Source of the DNA: JANMAT01 sp031359995 | GTDB taxonomy: Bacteria > Actinomycetota > Acidimicrobiia > Acidimicrobiales > Ilumatobacteraceae | Assembly (NCBI GenBank): GCA_031359995.1 | Contig: JANMAT010000221.1 | Location: 1-42,485 of the forward strand | Direction of reading: 5' to 3' | DNA length: 42,485 bases | Shown here: positions 24,412-31,362 of the stretch, one piece after another | Numbering within the stretch: the stretch's first letter is position 1 | Layout: every line of letters begins with the position of its first letter | Translations under genes and position numbers: made by a program | Notes under the pieces: model-generated | Told to the model about the DNA's origin: nothing | The model's input: only the letters and a program-made list of their open reading frames with translations | The model's database searches: none

Positions 24412-24878
24412 CGGATGTCCTTCTGACCTGGCTGCCGGGGCAGCTTCACCGCGAGCGGGTCGTCGCGGCTGGCCAGCGAATCGAGCGCCGCTTCGGCCGC
24501 GGCCAGGTCGTCGAAGGCGAACAGCCGCTCGGTGCGACCCTTCACCTCACCCACCGTCTGCGGGCCGCGCAGGGCGAGCACGCACACCACGGCCTGCTCG
24601 CCGGGCGACAGGTGGAGCACCTCGTCGGCCACGTGACGGTGCTTGGCCGCCCGGTTCGACTGGCTGTACACGATGCGCGTCAGGTGCTTCTCGCGCAGGG
24701 TGGTGAGGGCGTGGGTGACCTCGGCCTCGCCGTAGGACGTGACCGGCGACCGGTTCGAGCTCTGGTTGCAGGCCGACACGAGCGAGTTCACCGTGAGCGG
24801 GTAGTTGTCGGGGGTGGTGACCTCCTTCTCCATGAGGCACGCCACCACGCGGATCTCTTCGGGGGTCAGCTCGAGCAC
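24219..24878 (-). CDS. yceH: YceH family protein (DUF480)
   Basis: A 219-residue DUF480 protein: two winged-helix domains followed by a C-terminal coiled coil. The family blocks LTPEEIRVVACLMEKE, TPDNYPLTVNSLVSACNQSSNRSPV and RGPQTVGEVKGRTERL are well conserved. The Leu/Val-zippered tail (RVGPLEERVAALEAQVAALTDIVERL) is typical. Its molecular role is not established. GTG 24878 lies 6 bases after TAGCGT, so leaderless. The 3' end overlaps the LysM frame by 193 bases in antisense. Confidence 0.9.
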   Translation of the reverse strand: MLELTPEEIRVVACLMEKEVTTPDNYPLTVNSLVSACNQSSNRSPVTSYGEAEVTHALTTLREKHLTRIVYSQSNRAAKHRHVADEVLHLSPGEQAVVCVLALRGPQTVGEVKGRTERLFAFDDLAAAEAALDSLASRDDPLAVKLPRQPGQKDIRYAHLLGGAVDVDALAAEMAAPSALAAARPDRVGPLEERVAALEAQVAALTDIVERLRPLVDEA

Positions 24879-24884
24879 GACCTC

Positions 24885-24890
24885 ACGCTA
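24885..24890 (-). promoter_or_regulatory. -10 box TAGCGT for yceH
   Basis: On the minus strand TAGCGT, then GAGGTC, then GTG 24878: a 6-base leaderless spacing. Confidence 0.6.
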
Positions 24891-24946
24891 GAGCCCACGA
24901 CCCTCGACCGGTGTCAGCCGGTGCCGAACTTGCGCGCCGACGTGGC

Positions 24947-25723
24947 TCAGTCGGCGGCCGCCACTTCGATGCGGTGCTGAGGCCAGTCGCGTGCCGAGTG
25001 GAGCGCCTTGTCGGCCTTGGCCAACAGTTCGTTGGCGTTGAACGCGTGGGCCGGGTAGCAGGCGATGCCCGCCCGCTGGACGTGATCGGGCGCCGCGGTG
25101 CCCATGGCCCGGCGGAGGCGCTCGGCGGTGAGGATGGCGCCCTCTTCGGGCGTGTCCTCCAGGATGATGGCGAAGCGGCCGTCGTCCATGCGGCACGCCG
25201 TGTCGGAGTCGCGCAACGTGGCCCGCACGGCGTTCGACACCGCCACCGGGTCGGCCATCTCGTTGGGCGAACCCGAGCGGGACACGGCCAGGTAGATGAT
25301 GGCGACGGGGCGCAGGTGGCGGCGGGCGGCGGCCACTCGGGAGTCGACGGCCACGGCGAAGTAGTGCTCGTTGAACAGCCCGGTGACGGGGTCGTGGATG
25401 CCGCCGGCCGGACCGCGTTGGCGGTCGGGCAGCTCGGACGAGCTGCTGCTGGCGGCGGCCAGCGCGGTCGAGGTGGTGCCGGGCGAGGCGCCGGTGGCCG
25501 GCACCGCAGGGCTCGCCGCGCTCGGCCTCGGGGCCCCGGCGGCGGGCGCGGTGAGCACCCGGGCCATGGCGGCACCGACGCCACCGCCGGCCAGGCCGGT
25601 GAGGCCGGCGGCGAGGGCCAGCTTGCTGCCGTTGGCCGCCCCGACGACGCCGAAGACACCCGAGGCCAACCCGAGCAGCCCGGGGCCCACGACGGCGGCC
25701 GTGGCGCGTTCCGACGGGGTCAC
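24947..25723 (-). CDS. Membrane protein with degenerate GGDEF domain
   Basis: A 258-residue protein with two short hydrophobic segments near the N-terminus (about 10-30 and 36-57), an Ala/Pro/Ser linker, then a GGDEF-type fold. The domain begins with the usual DPVTGLFNEHYF (111-122). At the active-site loop it reads MDDGRFAIIL (179-188) where GGDEF is expected. The metal- and GTP-binding loop is thus lost and cyclase activity is unlikely; it may bind a nucleotide or only dimerise. The GTG start is 4 bases after the stop of ethylmalonyl-CoA mutase, so the two are probably co-transcribed, an odd pairing. Confidence 0.7.
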   Translation of the reverse strand: MTPSERATAAVVGPGLLGLASGVFGVVGAANGSKLALAAGLTGLAGGGVGAAMARVLTAPAAGAPRPSAASPAVPATGASPGTTSTALAAASSSSSELPDRQRGPAGGIHDPVTGLFNEHYFAVAVDSRVAAARRHLRPVAIIYLAVSRSGSPNEMADPVAVSNAVRATLRDSDTACRMDDGRFAIILEDTPEEGAILTAERLRRAMGTAAPDHVQRAGIACYPAHAFNANELLAKADKALHSARDWPQHRIEVAAAD

Positions 25724-25727
25724 GGGG

Positions 25728-27716
25728 TCAGTTCCCGGCCCGATGGGCCACGGCGAGATCGGCGATGTCGTTCATGATGCGGACCAACCGGAAGTCCTTG
25801 GGTGTGTAGACGGCCGAGACGCCCGCAGCGAGCAGCCGGCCGCGATCGCTCTCAGGGATGATGCCACCCAGGACGACCGGCGCGTCGCACCCCGCGGCGC
25901 GAAGCTCGCTCAGCACGGTCGGCACCAGCTCCAGGTGGCTACCCGACAGGATCGAGAGCCCGATCACGTCGGGGTCCTCGTCGCGGGCCGAGGCGGCGAT
26001 CTGCGCCGGCGTGAGCCGGATGCCCGAGTACACGACTTCCATACCTGCGTTCCGGGCGGCCACGGCAATCTGTTCGGCACCGTTCGAGTGGCCATCAAGC
26101 CCTGGTTTGGCAAGAAGCACTCTCGGCGGCCCGCCGACCATGAGCTTGACCCGTTCGGCGACCTCGCGGAGCTCGCGCACCGACGTGGTGGCCGACCCGG
26201 CGGCGCCGCCCACGCCGGTGGGGCCGCGGTACTCGCCGAAGACGTCGCGCAGGGCATCGGCCCACTCGCCGGTGGTGCCGCCGACCCGGGCCAGAGCGAT
26301 GGTGGCGGGCATGACGTTCTCGGACGAGGCGGCGACCCGGTGCAGCTCGGCCAGCGCCGCCGTCACCGCGGCGGCGTCACGCCCGGCGCGCCACGCCTCC
26401 ACATCGGCCACCATCTCCTTCTCGACCGCGGGGTCGACGGTGAGGATGTTGCTGTCGCCGCCGAGGGGCGACGGCTCGGTCTCGGTGAATCGGTTCACGC
26501 CCACCACGACCTGGTCGCCGCTCTCGATGCGGGCGGTGCGTTCGGCCATGGAGCGCACGAGGCGCGACTTGAGCTCCTCGATGCAGGCGAAGGCGCCGCC
26601 CATGGCCAGCACGTCGTCGAGCTCGGCGCGCGCCGCCGCGGCCAGCTCGCTCGTGCGGGCCTCGATCACGGTGCTGCCGTCGAAGATGTCGCCGTGCTCG
26701 AGCAGGTCGGTCTCGAAGGCGAGCACCTGCTGCATGCGCAGCGACCACTGCTGGTCCCAGGGGCGGGGCAGGCCGAGGGCCTCGTTCCAGGCCGGCAGCT
26801 GGATGGAGCGGGCCCGGGCCCGCTTCGACAGCGTGACGGCGAGCATCTCGAGCACGATGCGCTGGATGTTGTTCTCGGGTTGGGCCTCGGTGAGGCCGAG
26901 CGAGTTCACCTGCACGCCGTAGCGGAAGCGGCGGGCCTTGGCGTCGGTGACGCCGTAGCGCTCGAGGCCGATCTGGTCCCACAGGTCGGTGAAGGCGCGC
27001 AGCTTGCACACCTCGTCGACGAAGCGGATGCCGGCGTTCACGAAGAAGCTGATGGACCCGTACACGGCGGCGAACTTCTCGGGCGGCACCTGACCCGAGT
27101 CGCGCACGGCGTCGAGCACGCCCACCGCGGTGGCCAGCGCGTAGGCGATCTCCTGCACGGGCGTGGCCCCCGCCTCCTGCAGGTGGTAGCTGCAGACGTT
27201 CATGGGGTTCCAGAGCGGCGCGTGCTCGTGGCACCAGGCGATCATGTCGACGATGAGCCGGCGGCTCGCCTCGGGCGGGAAGATGTACGTGCCGCGCGAC
27301 AGGTACTCCTTCACGATGTCGTTCTGGGTGGTGCCGCGCAGCTCGGTGCGGGCCACGCCCTGATCGTCGGCGTTGGTCACGTACAGGCCGAGCAACCACG
27401 CCGCGGTGGCGTTGATCGTCATCGACGTGTTCATGCGCCCCGGCGGGATGGCGTCGAGCAGGGTGCGCATGTGGCCCAGGTGGGTCACGGGCACGCCGGT
27501 CTTGCCGACCTCGCCGCGGGCCAGGACGTGATCGGGGTCGTAGCCGCACTGGGTGGGCAGATCGAACGCGATGGACAGGCCCGTCTGCCCCTTGGACAGG
27601 TTGGTGCGGTACAGCTCGTTCGAGGCGCGGGCGCTGGAGTGGCCGGAGTAGGTGCGCATCAACCACGGCTCGTCGCGCCGCGGTGGGGCCGACGGATCGG
27701 GCGAGGAGACGGCCAT
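25728..27716 (-). CDS. meaA: Ethylmalonyl-CoA mutase / MeaA-type B12-dependent mutase
   Basis: A single-chain adenosylcobalamin-dependent acyl-CoA mutase of 662 residues. The catalytic barrel has LMRTYSGHSSARASNELYR, LSIAFDLPTQCGYDPDH, RMNTSMTINATAAWLLGLY and MNVCSYHLQEAGATPVQE. The cobalamin-binding domain (about 532-662) has KPGLDGHSNGAEQIA with the lower-ligand His543, and LSILSGSHLEL. These blocks are those of ethylmalonyl-CoA mutase, not methylmalonyl-CoA mutase. It should convert ethylmalonyl-CoA to methylsuccinyl-CoA in the ethylmalonyl-CoA pathway of acetyl-CoA assimilation. No crotonyl-CoA carboxylase/reductase gene is nearby. ATG 27716 is 6 bases after TAGACT. Confidence 0.87.
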   Translation of the reverse strand: MAVSSPDPSAPPRRDEPWLMRTYSGHSSARASNELYRTNLSKGQTGLSIAFDLPTQCGYDPDHVLARGEVGKTGVPVTHLGHMRTLLDAIPPGRMNTSMTINATAAWLLGLYVTNADDQGVARTELRGTTQNDIVKEYLSRGTYIFPPEASRRLIVDMIAWCHEHAPLWNPMNVCSYHLQEAGATPVQEIAYALATAVGVLDAVRDSGQVPPEKFAAVYGSISFFVNAGIRFVDEVCKLRAFTDLWDQIGLERYGVTDAKARRFRYGVQVNSLGLTEAQPENNIQRIVLEMLAVTLSKRARARSIQLPAWNEALGLPRPWDQQWSLRMQQVLAFETDLLEHGDIFDGSTVIEARTSELAAAARAELDDVLAMGGAFACIEELKSRLVRSMAERTARIESGDQVVVGVNRFTETEPSPLGGDSNILTVDPAVEKEMVADVEAWRAGRDAAAVTAALAELHRVAASSENVMPATIALARVGGTTGEWADALRDVFGEYRGPTGVGGAAGSATTSVRELREVAERVKLMVGGPPRVLLAKPGLDGHSNGAEQIAVAARNAGMEVVYSGIRLTPAQIAASARDEDPDVIGLSILSGSHLELVPTVLSELRAAGCDAPVVLGGIIPESDRGRLLAAGVSAVYTPKDFRLVRIMNDIADLAVAHRAGN

Positions 27717-27722
27717 GACGCG

Positions 27723-27728
27723 AGTCTA
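27723..27728 (-). promoter_or_regulatory. -10 box TAGACT for meaA, sharing the aat stop codon
   Basis: On the minus strand TAGACT precedes ATG 27716 by 6 bases. Its first three bases are the TAG stop codon of the upstream aat gene (27726-27728). Confidence 0.55.
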
Positions 27729-28448
27729 CGAGCCGGGATGTTCCGCGGTTCCAGGCAGACGTTCGGGCTCGATCATCTCCGGCCAGGTCGTCCGCAGCCG
27801 GACGGCGTCGTACAACGCCGACAGGTACGCGGCCTGGGGGATCTCGACCGTGCCGAGCGAGGCCAGGTGATCGGTCTGCCACTGCACGTCCAGGAGCCCG
27901 AAGCCGTGATCGCGCAGGACCGCCACCAGCCCAACCAGGGCCACCTTGGAGGCGTCGGTCGCGGTGTGGAACATCGATTCGCCGGCGAACAGGCCGCCGA
28001 CGGCCACGCCGTACAGGCCACCCACCAGCTCACCGTCGAGCCAGGTCTCCACGCTGTGGGCCCAGCCCATGTCGAACAGGCGCTCGTAGGCGCCCACGAA
28101 GTGGTCGTCGATCCAGCCGTGGGGTCGCTTCGGGTCGGCGCAGGCCCGCATGACCGCGCCGAACGCGGTGTCGGTGCGGAGCTCGAACCGGCGGCAGCTG
28201 CGCCGCAGGCTGCGCGTCACCCGCACCCCGTCGAGCGGGATCACGGCGCGGGGGTCGGGCGAGAACCAGCCGACCTGCCGGCGCCGCCGAAACGCCGGGA
28301 GGGGCATGGGGAACAGGCCCCGGCGGTAGGCGGCGAGCAGGGTGGCCGGCTCCAGATCGGCGCCCACGCACACCAGACCGTGGGCGTCGACGCCCGACGG
28401 GTCGGGGAAGCCCCACGGGCACGGCGGTGGCTCGACGGGCACGCGCAC
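27726..28448 (-). CDS. aat: Leucyl/phenylalanyl-tRNA--protein transferase
   Basis: A 240-residue aminoacyl-tRNA-protein transferase that adds Leu or Phe to proteins with N-terminal Arg or Lys, feeding the N-end rule pathway. Conserved blocks: FPDPSGVDAHGLVCVGADL, GLFPMPL, VGWFSPDPRAVIPL, GWIDDHFVGAYERL, HSVETWLDGELVGGLYGVA, FAGESMF, ASKVALVGL, DVQWQTDHLASLG. GTG 28448 is preceded by CACACT at 6 bases, a near-consensus leaderless box; GTG 28442, with GGGAG 7 bases before it, is almost as good. The gene lies upstream of meaA on the same strand with its own promoter. Confidence 0.92.
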   Translation of the reverse strand: MRVPVEPPPCPWGFPDPSGVDAHGLVCVGADLEPATLLAAYRRGLFPMPLPAFRRRRQVGWFSPDPRAVIPLDGVRVTRSLRRSCRRFELRTDTAFGAVMRACADPKRPHGWIDDHFVGAYERLFDMGWAHSVETWLDGELVGGLYGVAVGGLFAGESMFHTATDASKVALVGLVAVLRDHGFGLLDVQWQTDHLASLGTVEIPQAAYLSALYDAVRLRTTWPEMIEPERLPGTAEHPGS

Positions 28449-28529
28449 GCTCCCAGTGTGGCCCAGCGCAGGGAGACGATGCGGCGCGGACGGCGACGTG
28501 ACCGATGGCATGGCGTGCGAAGCGGTGCC

Positions 28530-28551
28530 GTTCACCGGGCGTTCACGGGGC
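28530..28551 (+). promoter_or_regulatory. PHO-box-like tandem 11-bp repeat
   Basis: GTTCACCGGGC (28530-28540) and GTTCACGGGGC (28541-28551) are adjacent 11-base direct repeats differing at one position. The PhoP box described in Streptomyces is built from 11-base units beginning G(G/T)TCA; by eye these fit that unit at 9 and 8 of 11 positions. The repeats cover the -35 region of the phosphatase promoter, the usual place for activation. Confidence 0.5.
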
Positions 28552-28556
28552 ACCGT

Positions 28557-28562
28557 TACCCT
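28557..28562 (+). promoter_or_regulatory. -10 box TACCCT for the tyrosine-phosphatase-family gene
   Basis: TACCCT lies 7 bases before ATG 28570 and 5 bases after the tandem GTTCAC repeats. Confidence 0.6.
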
Positions 28563-28569
28563 CGACCGC

Positions 28570-29325
28570 ATGGCGGCGAGCGCGATCTTCGAACGAGTCA
28601 TCACCCTGGAAGCGGTCCACAACTTCCGCGACATGGGCCAGTACCCCACGGCCGCCGGGCGGGTGACGCGCTCCGGTCAGCTCTTCCGGGCCGACGGCCT
28701 GTACCGCCTCACCGGCAACGATCTGGAGACGCTGCGGCCGCTCGGCCTGCGCACCGTGATCGACCTGCGCACCATCGGCGAGCTCGACGAGCATGGCCGG
28801 TACCCGGTCGAGCTGTCCCCGCTGAACTGGCACCACCTGCCGGTGGTCGACGTCACGTGGGAGAAGGTCGAGGTGAACGACCGCTCGGCCGCGGTGTTCC
28901 TGCACGACCAGTACACGTCGATGCTCGAGTACGGCGAGCCACTTTTCGCCAACGCCATCCGCATCCTGGCGCTGCCCGGCGCGCTGCCGGCCGTGTTCCA
29001 CTGCGCCGCCGGCAAGGATCGCACCGGCATCCTGGCCGCGCTGATCCTGGGCGCCCTCGGCGTGCCCGACGAGGTCATCGTGGACGACTACGCCCTCACC
29101 CGGGCCGGCATGGACCGCATGCGCCGCTGGGCCGAGGACACCAACCCCGAGATGCTGGCGGCCTGGCGGGCCATGCCGGCCGTGCACGGTGCCGCCGAGC
29201 CCGAGGCGATGGCCCGCCTGCTGGCCGACATCCGCGCCGCCCACGGTACCGTCCGCGCCTACGTGCGCTCGCTCGGCGTGCCCACCGCCGCTCTCGATGC
29301 GCTGGAAGACGCACTGCTGCAGTAG
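28570..29325 (+). CDS. Tyrosine-phosphatase family protein
   Basis: A 251-residue protein of the bacterial tyrosine/dual-specificity phosphatase family. The phosphate-binding loop is HCAAGKDRTG with Cys145 and Arg151 (C-x5-R). The N-terminal block NFRDMGQYPTAAGRVTRSGQLFRADGL and the VIDLRTIGELDEHG strand are those of the family, which in actinobacteria may hydrolyse phosphotyrosine, phosphoinositides or small phosphoesters. ATG 28570 is set by TACCCT 7 bases upstream. The PHO-box-like repeat in its promoter suggests phosphate-starvation control, consistent with a phosphoester-cleaving enzyme. The substrate cannot be read from sequence. Confidence 0.85.
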   Translation: MAASAIFERVITLEAVHNFRDMGQYPTAAGRVTRSGQLFRADGLYRLTGNDLETLRPLGLRTVIDLRTIGELDEHGRYPVELSPLNWHHLPVVDVTWEKVEVNDRSAAVFLHDQYTSMLEYGEPLFANAIRILALPGALPAVFHCAAGKDRTGILAALILGALGVPDEVIVDDYALTRAGMDRMRRWAEDTNPEMLAAWRAMPAVHGAAEPEAMARLLADIRAAHGTVRAYVRSLGVPTAALDALEDALLQ

Positions 29326-29348
29326 GGGTGCCCCGCCCATCGCCCCAC

Positions 29349-29354
29349 TACCGT
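29349..29354 (+). promoter_or_regulatory. -10 box TACCGT for the S51-like gene
   Basis: TACCGT precedes ATG 29361 by 6 bases (GCGGGC). Confidence 0.6.
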
Positions 29355-29360
29355 GCGGGC

Positions 29361-30008
29361 ATGGCCGGTCCTGTGATCCTCCTCGGCGCCGATCCGTCGG
29401 CGACCACCCCGGCAGCGGTCGCCGGGCTGCTGGCCGGGCGCACCGTGGTGGTGCTGCCCACGACGGCGGCCTTCGTCCATCCGGCGCGCGCCGCCGGCAG
29501 GGTGGCCGACTGGCTCACCGGCCAGGGCGTCGCCAACCAGGTGCTCATGGTGCTCAACCGACGTGACGCCAGCGATGGGGCCATCGTCGACGCCGCCCGC
29601 GCCGCCGGCGGGTTCTGGCTCACCGACGGGACCGCCATGCACGCGCGCGGCGTGCTGAAGGAGACGCCGCTGTGGGAGGCCATGTGCGTGGCCCACGGCG
29701 AGGGTGCCGCCATCGTCGGCGCCGGCGGTGGGGCCATGCTGCTCACCGACCCGATGGCCGACGAGCGCGGCGGCGGGCTCACGCTCGGCCTGGGGCTGCT
29801 CAGCCGCATGGCCGTGGTGGCCGGCCACGGGAGCTGGCCCCTGCACATGGTGCGCCGCATCCGCGACCTGGCCGGCGAGGTGCCGGTGGTGACCGTGGGT
29901 GACGACGGGGCCGTCGTGTTCGACGGCGACCGGTGGAGCAGCCACGGTTCGGTCGAGGTCCACCAGCGCGGCACGTCGGCCACGCTCGCGGCCCTGGAGG
30001 CCCGGTGA
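29361..30008 (+). CDS. Peptidase S51/cyanophycinase-like protein lacking the catalytic serine
   Basis: A 215-residue protein with the overall plan of the S51 family (class I glutamine-amidotransferase-like fold). It has an N-terminal strand VILLGADPS, a TDGTAMHARGVLKETPLWEAM block, then a turn between strand and helix. Where S51 enzymes carry G-x-S-A-G-A, this reads VGAGGGAMLL (119-128), with Gly in place of the nucleophile. The following LGLGLLSRMAVVAGHG matches the conserved GLGL...H block. It may therefore be a non-peptidase relative, or the assignment may be wrong. It overlaps the next gene by one base (TGATG). Confidence 0.5.
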   Translation: MAGPVILLGADPSATTPAAVAGLLAGRTVVVLPTTAAFVHPARAAGRVADWLTGQGVANQVLMVLNRRDASDGAIVDAARAAGGFWLTDGTAMHARGVLKETPLWEAMCVAHGEGAAIVGAGGGAMLLTDPMADERGGGLTLGLGLLSRMAVVAGHGSWPLHMVRRIRDLAGEVPVVTVGDDGAVVFDGDRWSSHGSVEVHQRGTSATLAALEAR

Positions 30009-30403
30009 TGGTCGTGGACCCCCGTGAGATGACCCCGGCGGCGCGCCGCGCCTTCCGGCGCCGAAGTGCGGCGATCATCCTGTCGCTGCTGGCCATCGTG
30101 GTGCTGATCGGCGGAGTCAGCATCACGCTGCTGTCGCGCATCGGCGTGCGCGACGACGTGAAGAACGTGCGGCTGCGGGCGGCGGTGACCAAGGTGGCGC
30201 CCGGCGACTTCACGACCGGGGCGATCACGCCGTCCAACCCGGTGTCGATCGCCCTCGGGGTCGACCCGACCGCGCTCCGGTTCACGAGCGCCGACGGCAC
30301 TGCGTGGTGCGTGAAGGTGACGGCCCGCCACCTGCTGTCGAGCCAGACGGTCTGGTTCACGTCCGACGTCGCGGGCCGGCTGACCGAGGTGAAGAGCTGC
30401 TGA
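30008..30403 (+). CDS. Small single-TM protein of unknown function
   Basis: A 131-residue protein with a basic N-terminus (AARRAFRRR), one strong membrane helix at about 23-45 (AAIILSLLAIVVLIGGVSITLL), and a short outer domain. The outer domain has a Cys pair (WCVKVTARHLL and a Cys at the very C-terminus) that could form a disulfide. The start overlaps the S51-like stop by one base, so they form an operon. A GC hairpin at 30407-30423 follows it. I do not recognise the family. Confidence 0.65.
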   Translation: MVVDPREMTPAARRAFRRRSAAIILSLLAIVVLIGGVSITLLSRIGVRDDVKNVRLRAAVTKVAPGDFTTGAITPSNPVSIALGVDPTALRFTSADGTAWCVKVTARHLLSSQTVWFTSDVAGRLTEVKSC

Positions 30404-30406
30404 GCA

Positions 30407-30423
30407 GGGCCCACGACGGGCCC
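30407..30423. terminator. GC hairpin between convergent genes
   Basis: GGGCCC (30407-30412) and GGGCCC (30418-30423) pair around ACGAC. It lies between two convergent stops (30403 and 30431), so it could stop both transcripts. There is no T-tract. Confidence 0.45.
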
Positions 30424-30430
30424 GGCCGGG

Positions 30431-31303
30431 TCACTTCTCGGTGATGGTGACCTTGGTGATGGTGACCGGGGTCTTGGGCGGCACGCCGTTGGCGGCCTTC
30501 GGGTCGGCCTCGGCCTCCAGCGCCTTCAGCGTGGTGTCGAGCCCGTCGGTGACCGTGCCGAACACCGAGTAGTTCGGCGACAGCGGGTAGTCGGCCAGCA
30601 TGGTGAAGTACTGGCTGCCGTTGGTGTTGGGGCCCGAGTTGGCCATGGCCAGCGTGCCCTTCGGGTAGCTGTTGGTGGCCGGCAGGTTCTCGTCGGCGAA
30701 GGTGTACCCCGGGTACCTGCCCGAGTCGCCGGTGCCGGTGCCCGACGGGTCGCCGCACTGGGCCATGAAGCCCGAGATGATGCGGTGGCAGGGGGTGCCA
30801 TCGAAGTAGTGGTAGCGGGCCAGGACCACGTAGTTGTTCACGGTCTTGGGGGCCTTGGCCGAGTCGAGGGCGACGGTGTAGTTGCCCTTGTTGGTCTCGA
30901 CGACGGCGGTGTAGGTCTTGGCCGGGTCGATGCACGTGGGCGGGGCCGAGGCGAACACCAGCGTGCGGGGCGACGAGCCGTCGGCGTTGGGGCACGGCGT
31001 GGCGCCGGTGAGGGTGGCCCCCGAGGTGGCCGTGGGGTCGAGGCTGGTGGTGGGGGCGGCGCCGGCGCTGGTGGTAGGTCCGTCGCCGATCGTGGTGGTG
31101 GGGGAGTCACCGACGGCCGTGTCGGTCTTCTTCTTCCCGCCGGCGACCAGGGCGATCACGATGACGACCACCGTGCCGACCACGATCAGGGTCGTCCACT
31201 TGATGGCGCCGCGCTTGCGCTTCTCCTTCTGCACTTGGCGGGCCATCTCTTCGAGACGGATCTGACGGTTGGCCTTCTGGCGTTCGCGCTTGGCAGTTCC
31301 CAC
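30431..31303 (-). CDS. Membrane-anchored cyclophilin-type peptidyl-prolyl isomerase
   Basis: A 290-residue protein that should speed proline isomerisation during folding outside the membrane. The very basic N-terminus (KRERQKANRQIRLEEMARQVQKEKRKR) precedes one membrane helix at about 35-54. A Thr/Ser-rich linker follows, then a cyclophilin domain: YTVALDSAKAPKTVNNYVVLARYHYFDGTPCHRIISGFMAQCGDP, GTLAMANSGPNTNGSQYFTML and VFGTVTDGLD. The domain has the active-site HRII and QYF, though the loop around GxGTGDSGRYPGY is as in the bacterial short form. GTG 31303 lies 9 bases after TAGCCT. It is divergent from lysC. Confidence 0.88.
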   Translation of the reverse strand: MGTAKRERQKANRQIRLEEMARQVQKEKRKRGAIKWTTLIVVGTVVVIVIALVAGGKKKTDTAVGDSPTTTIGDGPTTSAGAAPTTSLDPTATSGATLTGATPCPNADGSSPRTLVFASAPPTCIDPAKTYTAVVETNKGNYTVALDSAKAPKTVNNYVVLARYHYFDGTPCHRIISGFMAQCGDPSGTGTGDSGRYPGYTFADENLPATNSYPKGTLAMANSGPNTNGSQYFTMLADYPLSPNYSVFGTVTDGLDTTLKALEAEADPKAANGVPPKTPVTITKVTITEK

Positions 31304-31312
31304 GGAGGCGGA

Positions 31313-31318
31313 AGGCTA
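31313..31318 (-). promoter_or_regulatory. -10 box TAGCCT for the cyclophilin
   Basis: On the minus strand TAGCCT precedes GTG 31303 by 9 bases. The same hexamer at the same spacing serves lysC on the other strand. Confidence 0.5.
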
Positions 31319-31347
31319 TCCACTGGCAGGGCGGTTGTGGCAGTCGG

Positions 31348-31353
31348 TAGCCT
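31348..31353 (+). promoter_or_regulatory. -10 box TAGCCT for lysC
   Basis: TAGCCT precedes GTG 31363 by 9 bases, implying a leader of only a base or two or none. Confidence 0.55.
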
Positions 31354-31362
31354 GGATCCCCC

